Below, one piece after another: positions 49,886-62,660 of a DNA stretch of 64,000 nucleotides. Position 1 is the stretch's first letter. Every line of letters begins with the position of its first letter. Source of the stretch: Malurus cyaneus samueli (Eukaryota; Chordata; Aves; Passeriformes; Maluridae). The DNA lies in assembly GCA_009741485.1 (NCBI GenBank), contig CM019218.1, positions 43,322,681-43,386,680 on the forward strand, written 5' to 3'. The translations under genes were made by a program, and so were the position numbers. The notes below the pieces were generated by a model, which made no database searches, was not told the origin of the DNA, and saw only the letters and a program-made list of their open reading frames with translations.

Positions 49886-52289
49886 AAACAGTTTTACACA
49901 CAAAGTAAAATATTCTTTTGCTCTGACAGACTACTGCAGTGTATTCTTAATTTTGGACATGGTTTTACTTAAAGAAATCCTTGGAGTTTGAAAAAATCTT
50001 TTTAGTAGACATTCTCCTACCGTGATTGGAAAAGAAAAACGGCATCTACAGCAAATAACTGATATATCATTCAACAGTAATAGTAACTTGAGTAACAAAA
50101 TAATAAATACATATAATTTACTAATATATGCATGTCTATTGCATGTATATGCACAGTGAGTTGTTCATTCTGTACCCTGGTTTTACAGAAGAGCACTAAT
50201 TCAGGAGAGCACGACAGGAATTTTGTCTCTACTTGGCATAGAAGTTAGAAACAAGCTTAAGATGAATATCTGAGTAAACATCTGCAATTCAGTAAATTTG
50301 GCTCAGATCCTTAAATCCATTCATGGCCTGGGCAGTTTCCCAGGCAGACTCCTAAAAAGCAAGAAGAGCAAAATAAAAATACAGTTTCTTATTAGGGCTC
50401 CGTAAGTGATGGTTTGCCAGTGGTTGGGCTATGACTCTCTGGCTTTTCATTTGACTAAGGTGGGATATAAAGTATTCCCACAAGGGTTTTAGCCTTCAGA
50501 TTGTGGATCACTCTAAAAGGATAGAAATGGAAGCTGTTCTAGGTAATTTTCTTTTCTCAGGTGATTCCTTATGTTATATGCTCCACTGCTATCATCTGTC
50601 CTGTTTCAAAAGGAAGTGAAAAAGATGCCACCTTTCCTTCAGGGAGATTGTTTTTTTTTAGTCTGATAGATCTTGCTGTTAGGAAATGGTTCTTGGTACT
50701 TAACCTACATTTTCTTTTGGCAATTCGATCACATTAAGCTGAGTTATTACTCCAGGCCATACTAAATAATTATATTCCTTTGCCCCCACTTTGAGCTGTT
50801 ATATTTGAATTTGATTTACAGATTATTTTGAATACAAATAACTGTAAAATGATAAAGTTATTAAACAACTAGGCATCCAATCGGAGAAAATAATGAAAGC
50901 AGAAACATTTCTAAAGCCTTCTGTATTATTAGGTGCAATGACACAGGGAGAATGTAATGGGAAACCAAGCTGGAGCTTTCTAATATACCTCAACAGTTTA
51001 AAATAAAGATCTTTGAAGCAGAAGGGGGTTAATGTAACTGGAAATTGTTGGTCTTCATCATTCTCCTTTCTTTCCTTGAGTGATACCTATCATACATCTC
51101 TCTTCCTTGTGATTTTTTCCTGCTTCTCACGCCTGTTCAAAAGCTAAGCTGTTGGGCTTGGAAGAATTTACTACCAAGTGTAATATATTTTCTTGTTATC
51201 CTAATATTTTATGCATTTGTGATTTGTCCTCTCATCTCTGTAATATAAATATGACTGCTGCTGCCAGTGATATTTTGTGGACAACATTTTTCTATATCAA
51301 CAGGATATTGGACAGTTTATCTGTACTAACAGATATGAGTCAAGGCAGGCTTTCACTGCACCTACTGCTGTTAGCTCCCTCATGTCCTACTAGGACAACA
51401 GTAGATGGAAACCTCTGATGGTGTGAAGACTTTTCCTTGTCATATGTAGTAAAGACTGCATTTTGTACCTCTTTGCACTACACTTGGGATGTTTATAATA
51501 AGCTCAGAATGGAAAAGATGCACCAATTCAAACTTCCTTACAGTAAGTTCTACAAAGTAAGTCAAACATAAATCTAATAATGAGATATACTGTTTTCTTT
51601 GGAAACTTTCTTATCTGTCTCTGGATTTCTTGCATTTCCATTTGACAGCTGAGGGTGTTGACATCTTTGCTGTAAGCAGCATGTTGCCATTTCAAGTGGA
51701 AAGCCGTAGCATCAGTTTTTTTCCCCATTTTGAATGAAATGGAGTTAAGTAGGCATCACTAATAGACATAGGGAGGGAGCCTGCCTGATTTCTGGCTGTG
51801 ACAGGTTATCTGCCCTCCATGACAGAGTGAAATGGTGACAGTGGCTTTCAGCCACACCTCTGAAGGGCAAAGATTTCAAAGCATCCATTTGAGTCTCCAT
51901 GCTGGCCTTCCAAATTGGCTTGTGCCTTCCACTGCTGGAAACATGGTATGTGAGGTATGTAAGGCTGTGAGAAGTACAGATGTTATTTCCATGTCTAAAC
52001 ACTGTGGCCAGGACTAGGACAGTCGCATAGAGCTCAGGGTATAAATCTTTTACCACTCCACCGAAAGAAAGGGACCTTTAGTGGAAACTGGAGAGACTGA
52101 GACATGGCCTCTGCTCTCTGTACATGATTTTTAATCACAGTAACCCTTGTTTCTGTTTTGGTTTTTTGTCCAAATTGATGTTCTGCCCTGTGAGGAAGTG
52201 CCACCCAAATGATCTATGCCATTCTCCATCTAACAGCTATGTGATTTCAGCATTGGCTGGAAGAGCACAGAAATGTGAGGTCCTCTGGC
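49886..52289. other. Unique AT-rich non-coding DNA
   Basis: The frames at 51745-52056 (-, 103 codons) and 51152-51418 (+) have no recognised family. No clear repeats are seen. Confidence 0.6.
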
Positions 52290-52420
52290 AAATATTCATT
52301 AATGAGGATTTTATTTAAACTGTACAGGGCTAATTATAGCATGGCAACTGACGTCGTTATTGCAGGACTCCTAATACTGTTTCTAGCTGACTGCTGTACT
52401 AGTTTTTTTATAGTATGACA
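52290..52420. promoter_or_regulatory. Candidate regulatory element with CRE-like and TAATTA words
   Basis: It contains ctaattatag at 52330-52339 and a CRE-like tgacgtc at 52349-52355 within a repeat-free stretch. CREB/AP-1-class factors bind TGACGTC-type sites and homeodomain factors bind TAATTA. Occupancy and conservation cannot be judged here. Confidence 0.25.
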
Positions 52421-55055
52421 GTGTGTCAGTGTTCGTGAGGGGAAGGCAGGGCTGTGCTATGTTCGGTGCTGTGTATATATTTAACATCCCCAATCCTACC
52501 AACACTACAGTTTTGCAGCACTTTACCTGCACTTTCCTTTGGCCAGGGTAGGATTCACATACAGAAAGGTAGGCTAAAGCTGTTCTGGTCTGATGATGAC
52601 TCCACAGCTCTTTGTGTGAATGAACAGATAACTTTGGTATTCACACTTCAGTGGCTTTCTGGATTTGCTTGTAAATATTTTGCTTCTCTAAACAGTATTT
52701 ATTTTGCTAAAGTGTTCGGATTTTGGTGTTAATTCTGTTTGGTTTAGAGCATGATTGAAATTAGTCTAGCTTAACTCTGGGTATGAAAGTTGTCACACTG
52801 TGTCAGTCTCTGTGACACTGACGGAAGAGAGCAGTACAGAGATACTTGCTCAATGACTGGCACATAATATTTGCATGGCTAACCTGTCAAAACTACTTTC
52901 TGCTACCCTCAGCCCTGAAGCACCGACCTGGCTCCTGGGAACTGGGCTTCTGTCTTTCTGCTTTGTATTTCATTGCTAAATAGCCTAAGGACAAGCAAAA
53001 AATAATTTGGGATTGCAAATTATAATTGCTGATCAGGATATAGGAACCCAAGATTTCAAATATCCGTTTGAGACATTGTTATGTCCTCCAGGAATTGCAA
53101 GAACTGTACAGAGAGCTTGATGAGACAGTTCAGTCCATCCTCTTCCTCATGCATTTATTTCTGCTCCCTTTTTCTGAATTGTCCTTACAACTAATGTGGG
53201 AGAATTTAAGATACTGGCCTGAGTATGGGAACGTTTGCACTTAGGTTCAGTGAAATCCAGATGTGGTTGATCCAGCAATGCACTTTAGAAAGTTGTTTTC
53301 ATGAAAATAGTGCTCACCTTTTTGCATGATAGGCACAGTAGAAAGAAGAGCTGTTCTGGCATCAGAATAGTTTTGTCTTCGCAGTAGGGTTTTGGGGTTT
53401 TTTTACATGGTGGGGAAAAAACTTCATAGCAAAAATAATGTAGACTAAGCTGCTGCTACTCTTCTCTCTTCCCCTTTTTCCCCTAGGAAATCTAGTCCTT
53501 GTGCCTCTCTTAGATTTATCTGCACCTCCTTTTCCTGTGAGAATCCCTCTGAGTTTTAAAAAGTGAGCCCTGATGATCAGTATGAAACTCCTTTCGTTTA
53601 AACCGAAGCCATCATTCTATCCAGAGTACACATGCAAATGCCACTCCTTTGTCTCTTCAGCACAAGAAATGCAAGGCAGTGCATGAAATCAAATCAGAAG
53701 TTGTATCTTGCACTCATTGCCCCAGATCATCCCAGCTACTATTGCACTGTTGCATTCTGTTGACTCCAGAAGGGATTGAGGGATCAAAGGCAATTGCTCC
53801 CTTGAGTTGTTTCATGGCCATGGAGTTGCACGTGTTCCCTCATAAGCACATCTTAGATGTTTTGCTGCATCAGGATCTGAATGCTTTTTGCCTTTGCTGG
53901 GTCCAGGATCACAGATTTTTAAGTGTCTGTTACTCAGGAATTTCAGAATTTGCATTAGAGATGCTTAGCATTGTTTCTAGAAATGACTGTCCATCTTTTT
54001 TATCCCCATGTCCAGTGTGTATTCTGGCATACTTTATTTGGACTCCTTTGTCACAGTTTTCGTGACTTATTTGAAGTTCTACCTTGGTCTTGAGCTTTTG
54101 TCTCTGAAATAAATAATTTACAATGAAAGTGAAATTGAAAACTTTTTCAAAATTATTCACCCCCTCTCCACTTTTTTGCTGCCACCTTAGTTTATACATA
54201 TGTGGCTGGTGTCAACAAGAGGTCTGTGATGTGTCACAGTCAAATCACACGAGGGGCTGAGCTCTGCTTTCAGCTGCCTGTGCTGTGCCAGGATGCCGTG
54301 GTGCTCAGAGTTCCTGGAGACCCTGGAGAGTTCCAGGCTTCTCCTCATTCTCTTCAGTGGATCTAAGGTGCAGGGCTGTGGGATCCACCACATCTGACTG
54401 ATGCAAGATTCATCTGCCGAGGGCTGCAGCGGGAAAACTGCGCTGCGGTCAGATCGTGTTGGAAGAGTTATGCATAAGGAGTGGGCAGAAGGAGTCCCAG
54501 TGCATACTTCAAAGAGTTCCTCCTCTGGTTTGTGAATATCTTTTTGAAAAGGAAAAAAGAACAACACTGCTACCATAAACGTAAATTCTCGCAGTGACAA
54601 CAAAGGTCCTTAAGCCTCCAGTGTATTAATTACTGTAAAGAAAAAGCAAAGTGTGCATTTATTTTATTTTTAATTAAGTTTAGGAAAGCACACAAAAACT
54701 GTATTTTTAAGAGTTCCTTTGAATGTTCTGTGCTATCCTATGCTCATAACGTCATCACATATTTTTAAAACCATTTTGGGGTTATATCCAGGAAGCCTGA
54801 ATTGGTCATCTTGTGTACAAGTGAAGACAAATAAAACAGTTATATACAGGTTGTTTATGTTATATATCTGCAATTTGTTCATGTGTAAGAAAGCAAGGAA
54901 CAGAGATGAGAAACAGTTTGAAACTAGATGTTTAATTTTACACCTAGCAGATTGATATTGTTTTAAGTGCCTAGAGGTCGTAATCCCTGTCCATACAGAG
55001 AAGGAGAAAATCGTCTGTGACCCGCCAGGAGTTTTGTGGGGAAACAATCATGGTG
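52421..55055. other. Unique non-coding DNA with two 138-codon frames on opposite strands
   Basis: A plus-strand frame at 53649-54065 and a minus-strand frame at 54187-54603 each have 138 codons. Neither has a recognised domain, start context or splice flank. The second lies in a mildly GC-rich patch (about 54230-54500) with a few CpGs, which lowers stop density. A CRE-like taacgtca occurs at 54747-54754. I read both frames as chance. Confidence 0.5.
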
Positions 55056-55106
55056 CTTGATGTGAATTTCTAGTTCTTGTTCTTGATGTGAATTTCTAGT
55101 TCTTGT
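55056..55106. repeat. 26-bp-period tandem duplication
   Basis: A 25-base word beginning cttgatgtgaatttctag occurs identically at 55056-55080 and 55082-55106, separated by one T. It is a recent local duplication, like the one at 3383. Confidence 0.95.
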
Positions 55107-55919
55107 CAGCGCAGGGGGAATCAGGAAAACAGTAGTTAGACTCCAATCAAGGATGATTTATTGGCTTGTTTCCCAAAATGTTTCAACTAATGCTGTCCTT
55201 TCCCCAAAGGGGTCTTAGGGGTCCACTCTCAAAGGTGCTGAGCCTGCAGGGGCCCACTGTCCCCAGCAATACCTGTCCTTAGGAGCAGTGTTTCTGACTG
55301 GGACTGGGAATGCTGCAGGAGTGATGTCTTCCCCTTGGGTAACTCAGGCCCATTCTGTCCATCCTTCTGCCCCTGCTGCTCTGTGCTGCCTTCGTGGACA
55401 GAAAATGCTGGCCACATTGGAATTGACACATGTACTGCTCCTAAGGGAATTGATGGGGCAAATTGGGGAATTTATTAGCCTTGCTAGCTGAAGCAAAATT
55501 CAAAAGCAGATGGGAATGCATCCTGTGATATCTAAGGCTTATTGCAACAACGGATGAATGCCTGACGTTGACAATGTAGGATTCCCTGTGCTCCTTGAGC
55601 ATATGGCAGAGAAATGGAGTTTGTTTTGGACAACGAAGTTGGACTGAGTAAACATCAGTACGCAAAAGTTTCAGGAATTTTCTACAGGAAATATTAGAAG
55701 GTACTGCATATACTAAGGAAATACATCTGTTTATCTTCAATTAAATGATTTTTTGGCCTTTAAGTTAGTATGAAAAAATTGAGGAGCTTTGGTTTTCCCT
55801 TGTTCATCTTTCTTTTTAGTTATTGTGAATGAAATGTGTGTAGGACTGCAGAATATTGACTGAACGTGCTCCCTGTGTTTGTTCAGAATTATTTACTGAG
55901 TATTATGCTTGCTGTGGGA
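55107..55919. other. Unique non-coding DNA
   Basis: Open frames on both strands at 55229-55740 have no recognised family. No clear repeat is seen. Confidence 0.6.
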
Positions 55920-56220
55920 CAGGGAATAGTGAGACAATCAGCTTCTCCAAACCTGGCACAGGTAATTAATTGTGTTAGACAGCAGCATGAGCAAGTGCTG
56001 TGTCTGCCCAATTAATTACTTTGTGTCTCTGGTTGTAATGATGACAGAAAATAACAAACCAATAAATTCAGTAATGCATATGGCAGAGCTGCGTATGATA
56101 TAGTGGTTAGATTGAACCTGGCACAGAGAGAATTTAATGGACATATCAGTGATATAAAAATACCCTTACAATTGCAACTGCCCAGGTATGCAGTGATTTT
56201 GACTGCAAGTTGCAAGAGGA
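55920..56220. promoter_or_regulatory. Candidate conserved regulatory element with paired homeobox palindromes
   Basis: A repeat-free segment of about 300 bp rich in TAAT words. It includes two copies of the self-complementary core TAATTAATT/AATTAATTA, at 55963-55971 and 56010-56018. Further homeobox- and HMG-like words follow (gtaatgatgac, aacaaac, aataaattcagtaatg). Homeodomain dimers favour such sites. The composition fits developmental enhancers, but this is motif evidence only. Confidence 0.35.
55962..56019. other. Interrupted palindrome, possible hairpin
   Basis: gtaattaattg (55962-55972) and caattaattac (56009-56019) are perfect 11-bp reverse complements around a 36-bp spacer. Inside the spacer, agacagca can pair with tgctgtgtct by allowing a 2-base bulge, around an 11-base loop. 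The whole is a 58-nt imperfect hairpin. It is shorter than most microRNA precursors. The arms are AT-rich, so chance is possible, but the nesting is notable. Confidence 0.6.
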
Positions 56221-58063
56221 AAATGAGATCTGTACTCTTTTTTTTTTTTAACATGTTACAGCCTTTGTGGTTTCTACAGTTCATGTCTTGGGCAAGGCAC
56301 ATGTGACTAAAAGAAAAAAAATTGGAAGTAATTTTAAAAGCCTAACACATCATTGTTTCTTACTTCACAAAGTTGTAGCTTTGTGTGAGAGGTCCAAAGG
56401 CCCAGACGTTTACTTTAGACCTTCTAATTTTAAAAGCTGTGCTCAGCTGTTTGGGAAAAATAAGTTATTCTTTTATAGGAGATCAATCTGTGGGGGTCTA
56501 ACTGTTAAGGTAAACACAACTAACCAGTATCTGTGTTTTGTGTATTCAGTACAATTTTAATTAATCATGGAATGATTAAATCTCTCAGAAATAATCCGTA
56601 ATAATCTGATGCTAACATCTTTGATACTGTTTGCTTACCATCATCCCTTAAGAGATATTACCAGGAGTCCACTGGGGCTCTCAGTGAAGTGAAACACTAA
56701 TTCATTGTAAGACTGGCAGCTTGGCTTTTTAGGAATAACTAAATAAGCAATAAATTGGAGGAAACCACAATCTCCTCTGAAATGCTGTGACATTCTGATG
56801 TGGTAGAGAGGCTAAATTTCTCAAGTTATTTATGTAGGTGAATGACTCTGACCCAGTGACTAGGTGCTGATACCTTTGGTTTCTGGGTCAAGTAGTTGTA
56901 TATATGCAGAGTGAGCAGGCAGAATCTGTCTGCATATTTTTTTCTTGTGTGTGTATATATTTGTTTACAATCTGTCTCTAATGAATTTATATCCTTGGAA
57001 GAACTGCATCCAAATTGGATGAGACAGGATTATGTGACCTAGATGTTTTCCAGTACTCCACTGTTAGGTGGTCAAGAGTTGGAGGGCTTGTTTTTGAGTC
57101 AAATTACAGTCAGATGGCCCTGTGACCTAGAAGAAAAGTACATCTTTCTAGGAAGGATGTTAGTCCTATTGCATATTGTAGGGTAAAAAAAGAAAAAGCC
57201 TTGTGTCTGAATTGGTTTTATTTTATCAGACACTGTGCTAGCAACATAGATTTTTTTTCCCTATGCATCTATTATTCTTTAGGCTTGTCAAGTAGAGGAG
57301 AGAGCAAAAATAATGGAAAAGTCACAAAATCAGACACTTTAAAACATGCTTGTGAGATGTCAGTGGTACTGATACGCATTTTCTGGGCAAAAAGAAATGT
57401 AAAAATAGATTCCAGGAAGGACATGTTTTTCAATTTATTATTTTAAATAATGTTCTGAACTGTTTGGCAGAAAGATGGGAATTTGAAAGTATCTTATTGT
57501 TACAAAATCTTATTGTACGTCAGACTGGATTGTACAAAATATTCTTGACTGAAATATGTTGTCCATCATTAGATAGAGAGCTCCTTCTTTGTTCTGATTT
57601 TAGAAAAGCAAAGCTATTAATTTACGGGACTGCTTATCTCCAAGTGCCATAGATTGAAATTTGGTTAAATATATTGCTCAGTTAAGCTCACATTTATTCA
57701 TCTGTGGATAGGAGTCCCCAGGTCACAACAGGGAATAGATTGAGAATGCTGATCTGCCATTATCCATCACCTCTGCTTTATATAAGGGTTTCCAGGCACC
57801 AGGTGAAAGAGAATTTTTAATCTAGTGTTTGATTCAAGTATATGATGTGGTGATTTGACCCCCTAGCTCCTCGATCTTGCATCTCCACCTGCAAAACTCA
57901 AGTCCTTGTAGGCACTTTCTGATACTGCAGTTCCCATTCATCTTTCTTTGTCAGCATATTTGGAAGGAGGCTGGGAGGCAATAGAAAAAGAACATCCTCT
58001 TTTAGACAAAAATAACTTTTATTCATAAGAGATTTTAAGATATCTCTTTGAACAGCTATTTTT

Positions 58064-58066
<3 letters not shown>
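56221..58066. other. Unique AT-rich non-coding DNA
   Basis: The frames at 56267-56560 and 57201-57446 (+) have no recognised family. No clear repeats are seen. Confidence 0.6.

Positions 58067-58101
<35 letters not shown>
58067..58101 (-). repeat. Poly(T) tract, 35 T (poly(A) on the minus strand)
   Basis: The longest homopolymer in the window. Read on the minus strand it could be the tail of a retrocopy whose body would lie at higher coordinates. I do not recognise a gene there and see no clear target-site duplication. It is likely polymorphic and error-prone in sequencing. Confidence 0.9.
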
Positions 58102-58104
<3 letters not shown>

Positions 58105-59604
58105 TCCAGCCCTTTGAACTCTTTTTTTAGTTTGGGAAGTAAAATCCTGAAAAGTGGCTCAGTTGGCCATTCATCTATCTGGAAAACGGAACTGTTTCTT
58201 ACTGCTTCACACTCTTGCTTAATAGCTGGGTTTCATATAGCATATATATGATGAGATTCGTGGAAGGGTGGATTAGCACTTTTCCATGGCAGGCAGTGGA
58301 TACCCTGCCCACTTGCCAGAGACAGATCCTTATTTCTACCTTGACTTGGAGAAATCTGAGTTTGAGGCCTTGTATTCTGATTCCTTCTTTTCATCAGGGT
58401 GTGTAGCTCCGCTTCAGTTTATTGATATTTAGAATTTTAAATTATTATACTTTTCTTTTAAGGGGACCTTTAAGCAGCTTTCAACATATCCAAATTATAA
58501 CTTGGGCAAAGGTACTTGTGTCAGAGTGTAGTGGGGAACACTGGAATTGTTAGAGGATTGCATTTGTAGAGGCTGGAAGCAAATTGTTTAGGGATGGGTG
58601 ATGGAAAAATCCAGTCTCTTCAAAGGAAGCATAGATGCACAGCCCCCAGTTAAGAACAAGGAAAAAGGGAATTTGTGACTTCTGGACCATTTTTCATGTT
58701 TTTTCATTGTGGAAACTGTTTTCATAGCTGTTTCTACTGCCTATTCACTGGCTTTTATTATTTAGGCACTTTTGTACAAAAAGCATTGACCTTGGTAGAC
58801 TGGCCAAAAGATGTTGAGTGCTACTGAAGCTTTTTAGCTGGGTTTGCCTGAAGGGAAGATTTCCTGCCAGTGTGATTTCCATGGACTGGACATAGATTTA
58901 GTGATGCTTCTGTGGTATGATATGCAGGTCAAATGGAGCTCTCTTAAGTTACTTTAATATCTGGCAGTCTTTCCTGGTGCTTGACAAGTAGGAGGACATT
59001 GCCAGAAATTTAGGTATTTTTTCCTTTCAGGGTTTTGTTGTTGTTGTTGGGTTTTATTGTTTTACTTTTCAGTGTAAACATTTTGTCAAACTCAGCTGAA
59101 ATTAAGGAATTGATGGAGAATTAGATGGTATCCAGGATAGTAAAATGCTGGAAGCATAACGTTGGTTTTGATGGTAACCTTAATCAGCAAATTTTCTTAG
59201 AAGTGGAAAAATCAACTCATGGTTATTGATTTGGTTATGTTTTGTTTTGGTTTTTTTTTTGTTTGTTTTTTTTAAGGCCTCCTTAAATGCTTCCTTTTAA
59301 ATGCTGTTCACTGAGTGGAACTCAATGTTTATTTTGTTTATTTTTTTCAGCAAATCCATATGGATTTGGACTGAATTCTTCTTTCTGAAATCTAGACTGA
59401 GAACCTCTCTTCTGTAGCAATTTAGATGCTTAACGTCCAGTGATTTACTCAGTAGTGCATCTTATATTATGGGCTTTAAGTTCATCCAGCTTGCACTCAA
59501 GGTGTTGTTTCTGCCAGATCCTGCTAAAATTCTCAGGAGTCCTGTCCAATTTTGACAGATTTGAGACAGAGCTACTGGGCTGAAACACTTCACAGCAGGG
59601 ACTT
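58102..59604. other. Unique AT-rich non-coding DNA
   Basis: No gene is seen. T-rich simple sequence lies at about 59243-59275. Confidence 0.6.
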
Positions 59605-59660
59605 GATTCCTTCCATGAGGCCAGATGCTGTTGAAGTCAGTGGAGAAGGCTCCTCCTAAT
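59605..59660. repeat. Ancient amniote interspersed repeat fragment
   Basis: gattccttccatgaggccag, followed by gttgaagtcagtggagaagg and ctcctcc, resembles the 'ttgaagtcaatggaaaggctcc' word of old reptile/bird dispersed repeats. It is short and diverged. Confidence 0.4.
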
Positions 59661-62309
59661 TCATGAAGGACTTTGAATATGACAGCTCACACTAAAGAAG
59701 GGAAACCCTGCACAAAGCTGGTACAAAACTGTGAGCTCAGGCATATGCCTTGGGACCCATTAAGAAACCACTTTGTGAACAGCTGCAGCTACTTTCATTA
59801 GGACCATGTCCTTAAAACTTCATGGTAACTCAGACTTGAGGCAGGTGGCATGGACAGTTAAGATTTTTACACTGTCTCAGCCAATGAGAATCCAGTCTGT
59901 CTACTTTAAGAAGATCTAGGGTTGGAGGGACAGATGATTTGAATGTTCAAAAGCCAAAGAGTTCTCCAAATCTTTCCCCAAAATGAAGATCACTGATAAT
60001 GATACAAGGAAATCACAAGCACACCGTTCTAATTTTGATAATGAAAATCATTGCAAGGAAATTAAAAAACTTATGGCACTGTAAAGAGTCTTGGAATAGT
60101 TTCAATGTTGCTCTTTTGCAAACTTGGAGTTGTTCTTGCTTTATACTGGTGTAATGGATAGCATATCATGTTCCTTACTGCCTCATGCTTGATTGCAGCT
60201 CTGGTGAAAATCATAGTGTGGTAAACAGCATTTAGAGCTGTGTTTGCAAGTTGGTTGAGATGAGATGTGTGTGTAGCCCTAGGATCTCCTTCAACAGGTT
60301 TTGTGTGATGTGTGATTGTCATAAAGACTAACATGAGCTTGTGTGTAGTAGAATAATTTTTGTTTGCATAATGTGATGGGTTTTTGATTTGCATAATCTT
60401 TTGTGTGTGTGCATGCACTCCATATCCTTCACAGAAAGCTTAGAGCTTGACTGTCTCCAGTAAAGAGATCCCAGTTATTAACTGGTGATGCTTTTCTGCT
60501 TTGTAGACTGAAATGTATTTCCTTGGGATTTTTTAAAATTCAAAATAAGCTTAAAATTAATCTGTAGACTGAGCAATAGGCAGCGTAAGTCTAAAAGTGG
60601 ATTTCCCATTCTGCAAGTGAGTGGAATGTATGCGCTTAAATAGGCCCTTGGCTTTCTCAGCTGGTTAAAATCTTTGGCATAGTTTCCTTCCACTCAGGAG
60701 ATGAGTTATCAACTTGTCAGGCAGTGTGATGGTAGTCTGTATTCTCAATTGCTTACAAAGGGTGATTGTAGTCCTCCCTTGTTAGTACTGATTTAACCCG
60801 TAAGTAGATCCACTAATCTCAATTAGTCTTCTCCTTGTTCACAGGCTTTTAACCAAGATCAGATTATTTTTTTTCAGTTGCGTTTGTTTGGTTTATTGAC
60901 TTGAATTCATTTGTTTTACTGCTGGTAAATGTGTTACCAACATAAATACATGGGTTGCAAAGGCTGATACATCCTTCAATACATAGCCATAAATTCTGTT
61001 CTGTGCTGTTTGGAAAAGAATTGTTTGCTCATTCCCTAGTGTGATGGAGGAGAACTTCTGATACAGACAATGGGAATAAATGGTAAAGGACAAATGACAA
61101 GAACATTTGCTGTCATAATAACTTGCACAACATGGTTATGGTTTATGTAACTGGGGATCTCAGAGCTGTGTCTAAAGGACAAAAGAATGTTTCTGCATGT
61201 GCTCAGAAATGCTGGCCACCACAGACTAACTGCTCTTTCATAAAATACACATTTAAGAAGCAACTTTGAAAGGAAATCACTAAAGTAGACAATCCATCAA
61301 TTTAAGCAATTAAAAATGGCACATGATGGATTAGGCTGGACTTAGCCATGTGGAGTTTGCCTGCGCCTGAGTTTGAAAGAAGACTAGCTTGCTTGAGTGA
61401 AGGTATGCATTTTTGCAAAAAGGGACACATAGGCTTACCCCATTTGCAGACCCACTCCAGTATTAAAAGGTGTAATACATTATGAGTGATATGTTATGTA
61501 AAAATGGAATTATGAACTTGGGGTGGACATGTTACAAGTGTGGAGCTGTCAGTGAGAATTGATGGGCTCTCCACATCTGCTGCTGTATGTGACTTAGAAA
61601 TAGCAAGGTCAACAAATTCTCTTCCCTGCTCAGTTCTAAGGAGGAAGAAAAGGAGCATTTACAGAAACACATTAGAAGTACTTTTGACATTTTACACAGC
61701 CCAGTACATGAATCCTCTGTATTTCTGCATGGCAGATTTATATTACCAGTGGAAAAACCAAAGACATGGGAAGACTGAGGCCCAAATTCAAAATGACTTT
61801 GGGCTGGCTAGGTCTGTGTTGACTAATGCACTTGAATGAGTGTTCCCACAGGACAGTTTCTGTGAGTTTAAATTGTATGTAGAACTATAACACATGACCC
61901 TGTCCAGAGATTAGAGTTGCTAAGTTATTTTTTCTCTGCTCTAATAACTGTCTTATATACTGAACTACCCATCCTTCATGTAAACAGGCACCTGATGTCA
62001 GTAAGATTCACTGACATTTTCACTGGTGCTGAGGATCACCTAGCTAATCCTGCTGTGAGACAGCAGGGATGCATGGAAAAATTTTAGTTTTCTGTGTGAT
62101 ACCAGTCACCATTTTGCATGTTCTGAAGGTATGTGCTACTTCCTTCCAGCCCCTAAGTGATCATTTAGAGAGAAATTAGTGGTGGAAAAATCTCTTTAAA
62201 TTTGAAGAAGAAACCATTATTAAATGATTCCCTGAAGCTTAGAAGCTTCACTTCACAAACAAACAAATTAACCTCTTATAAATACCTACAGGAAAAACAC
62301 CCAAGCCCC
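59661..62309. other. Unique AT-rich non-coding DNA
   Basis: The frames at 60071-60418 (-, 115 codons) and 61540-61839 (+, 99 codons) have no recognised family. Possible ancient-repeat words near 61985-62045 are too decayed to call. Confidence 0.6.
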
Positions 62310-62660
62310 TTAATTACAAAAGATGCCTCTATGCATTGAAAATCTGTTCTTTGTTTTCCTGTCAGGCCTCATTTCCACCAAGGGAGCTCTTTTCTAAGGC
62401 CAGCAGGACTGCTGTTATGTAGGGGATAAATATATATGACAAAGGATGTGAAGGGGCAGAGCCCTGTCGTGACATTGGCACAGATAATTGAGTTATTGGA
62501 GAGTTAGTGTTGAAGTTGATTATTTCTTGGGAGAGATGTCATATGGCATTCTTATTGTGGAAGCAATAAGTATCCCCTGGCAGCATTTACATTTGCCATT
62601 TTTACCCTTTCAATTAATGTTTTTAATTCCTTTTGACACTACTTTCAGCAACTCCATTTA
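62310..62660. promoter_or_regulatory. Candidate conserved non-coding element
   Basis: This is a repeat-free stretch with mixed composition and words such as cagataattgag, gttgattatttc, gcaataagtatc and ttcaattaatg. It has no open frame of note. The look is that of a conserved non-coding element, but alignment is required. Confidence 0.25.

Noticed and set aside
53649..54603. Two 138-codon frames on opposite strands as a divergent or convergent gene pair
   Set aside because: Neither translation is recognisable. The second lies in GC-richer DNA where stops are rarer, and equal lengths are coincidence.
58048..58251. ORF with a long phenylalanine run
   Set aside because: It is simply the translation of the 35-T homopolymer.
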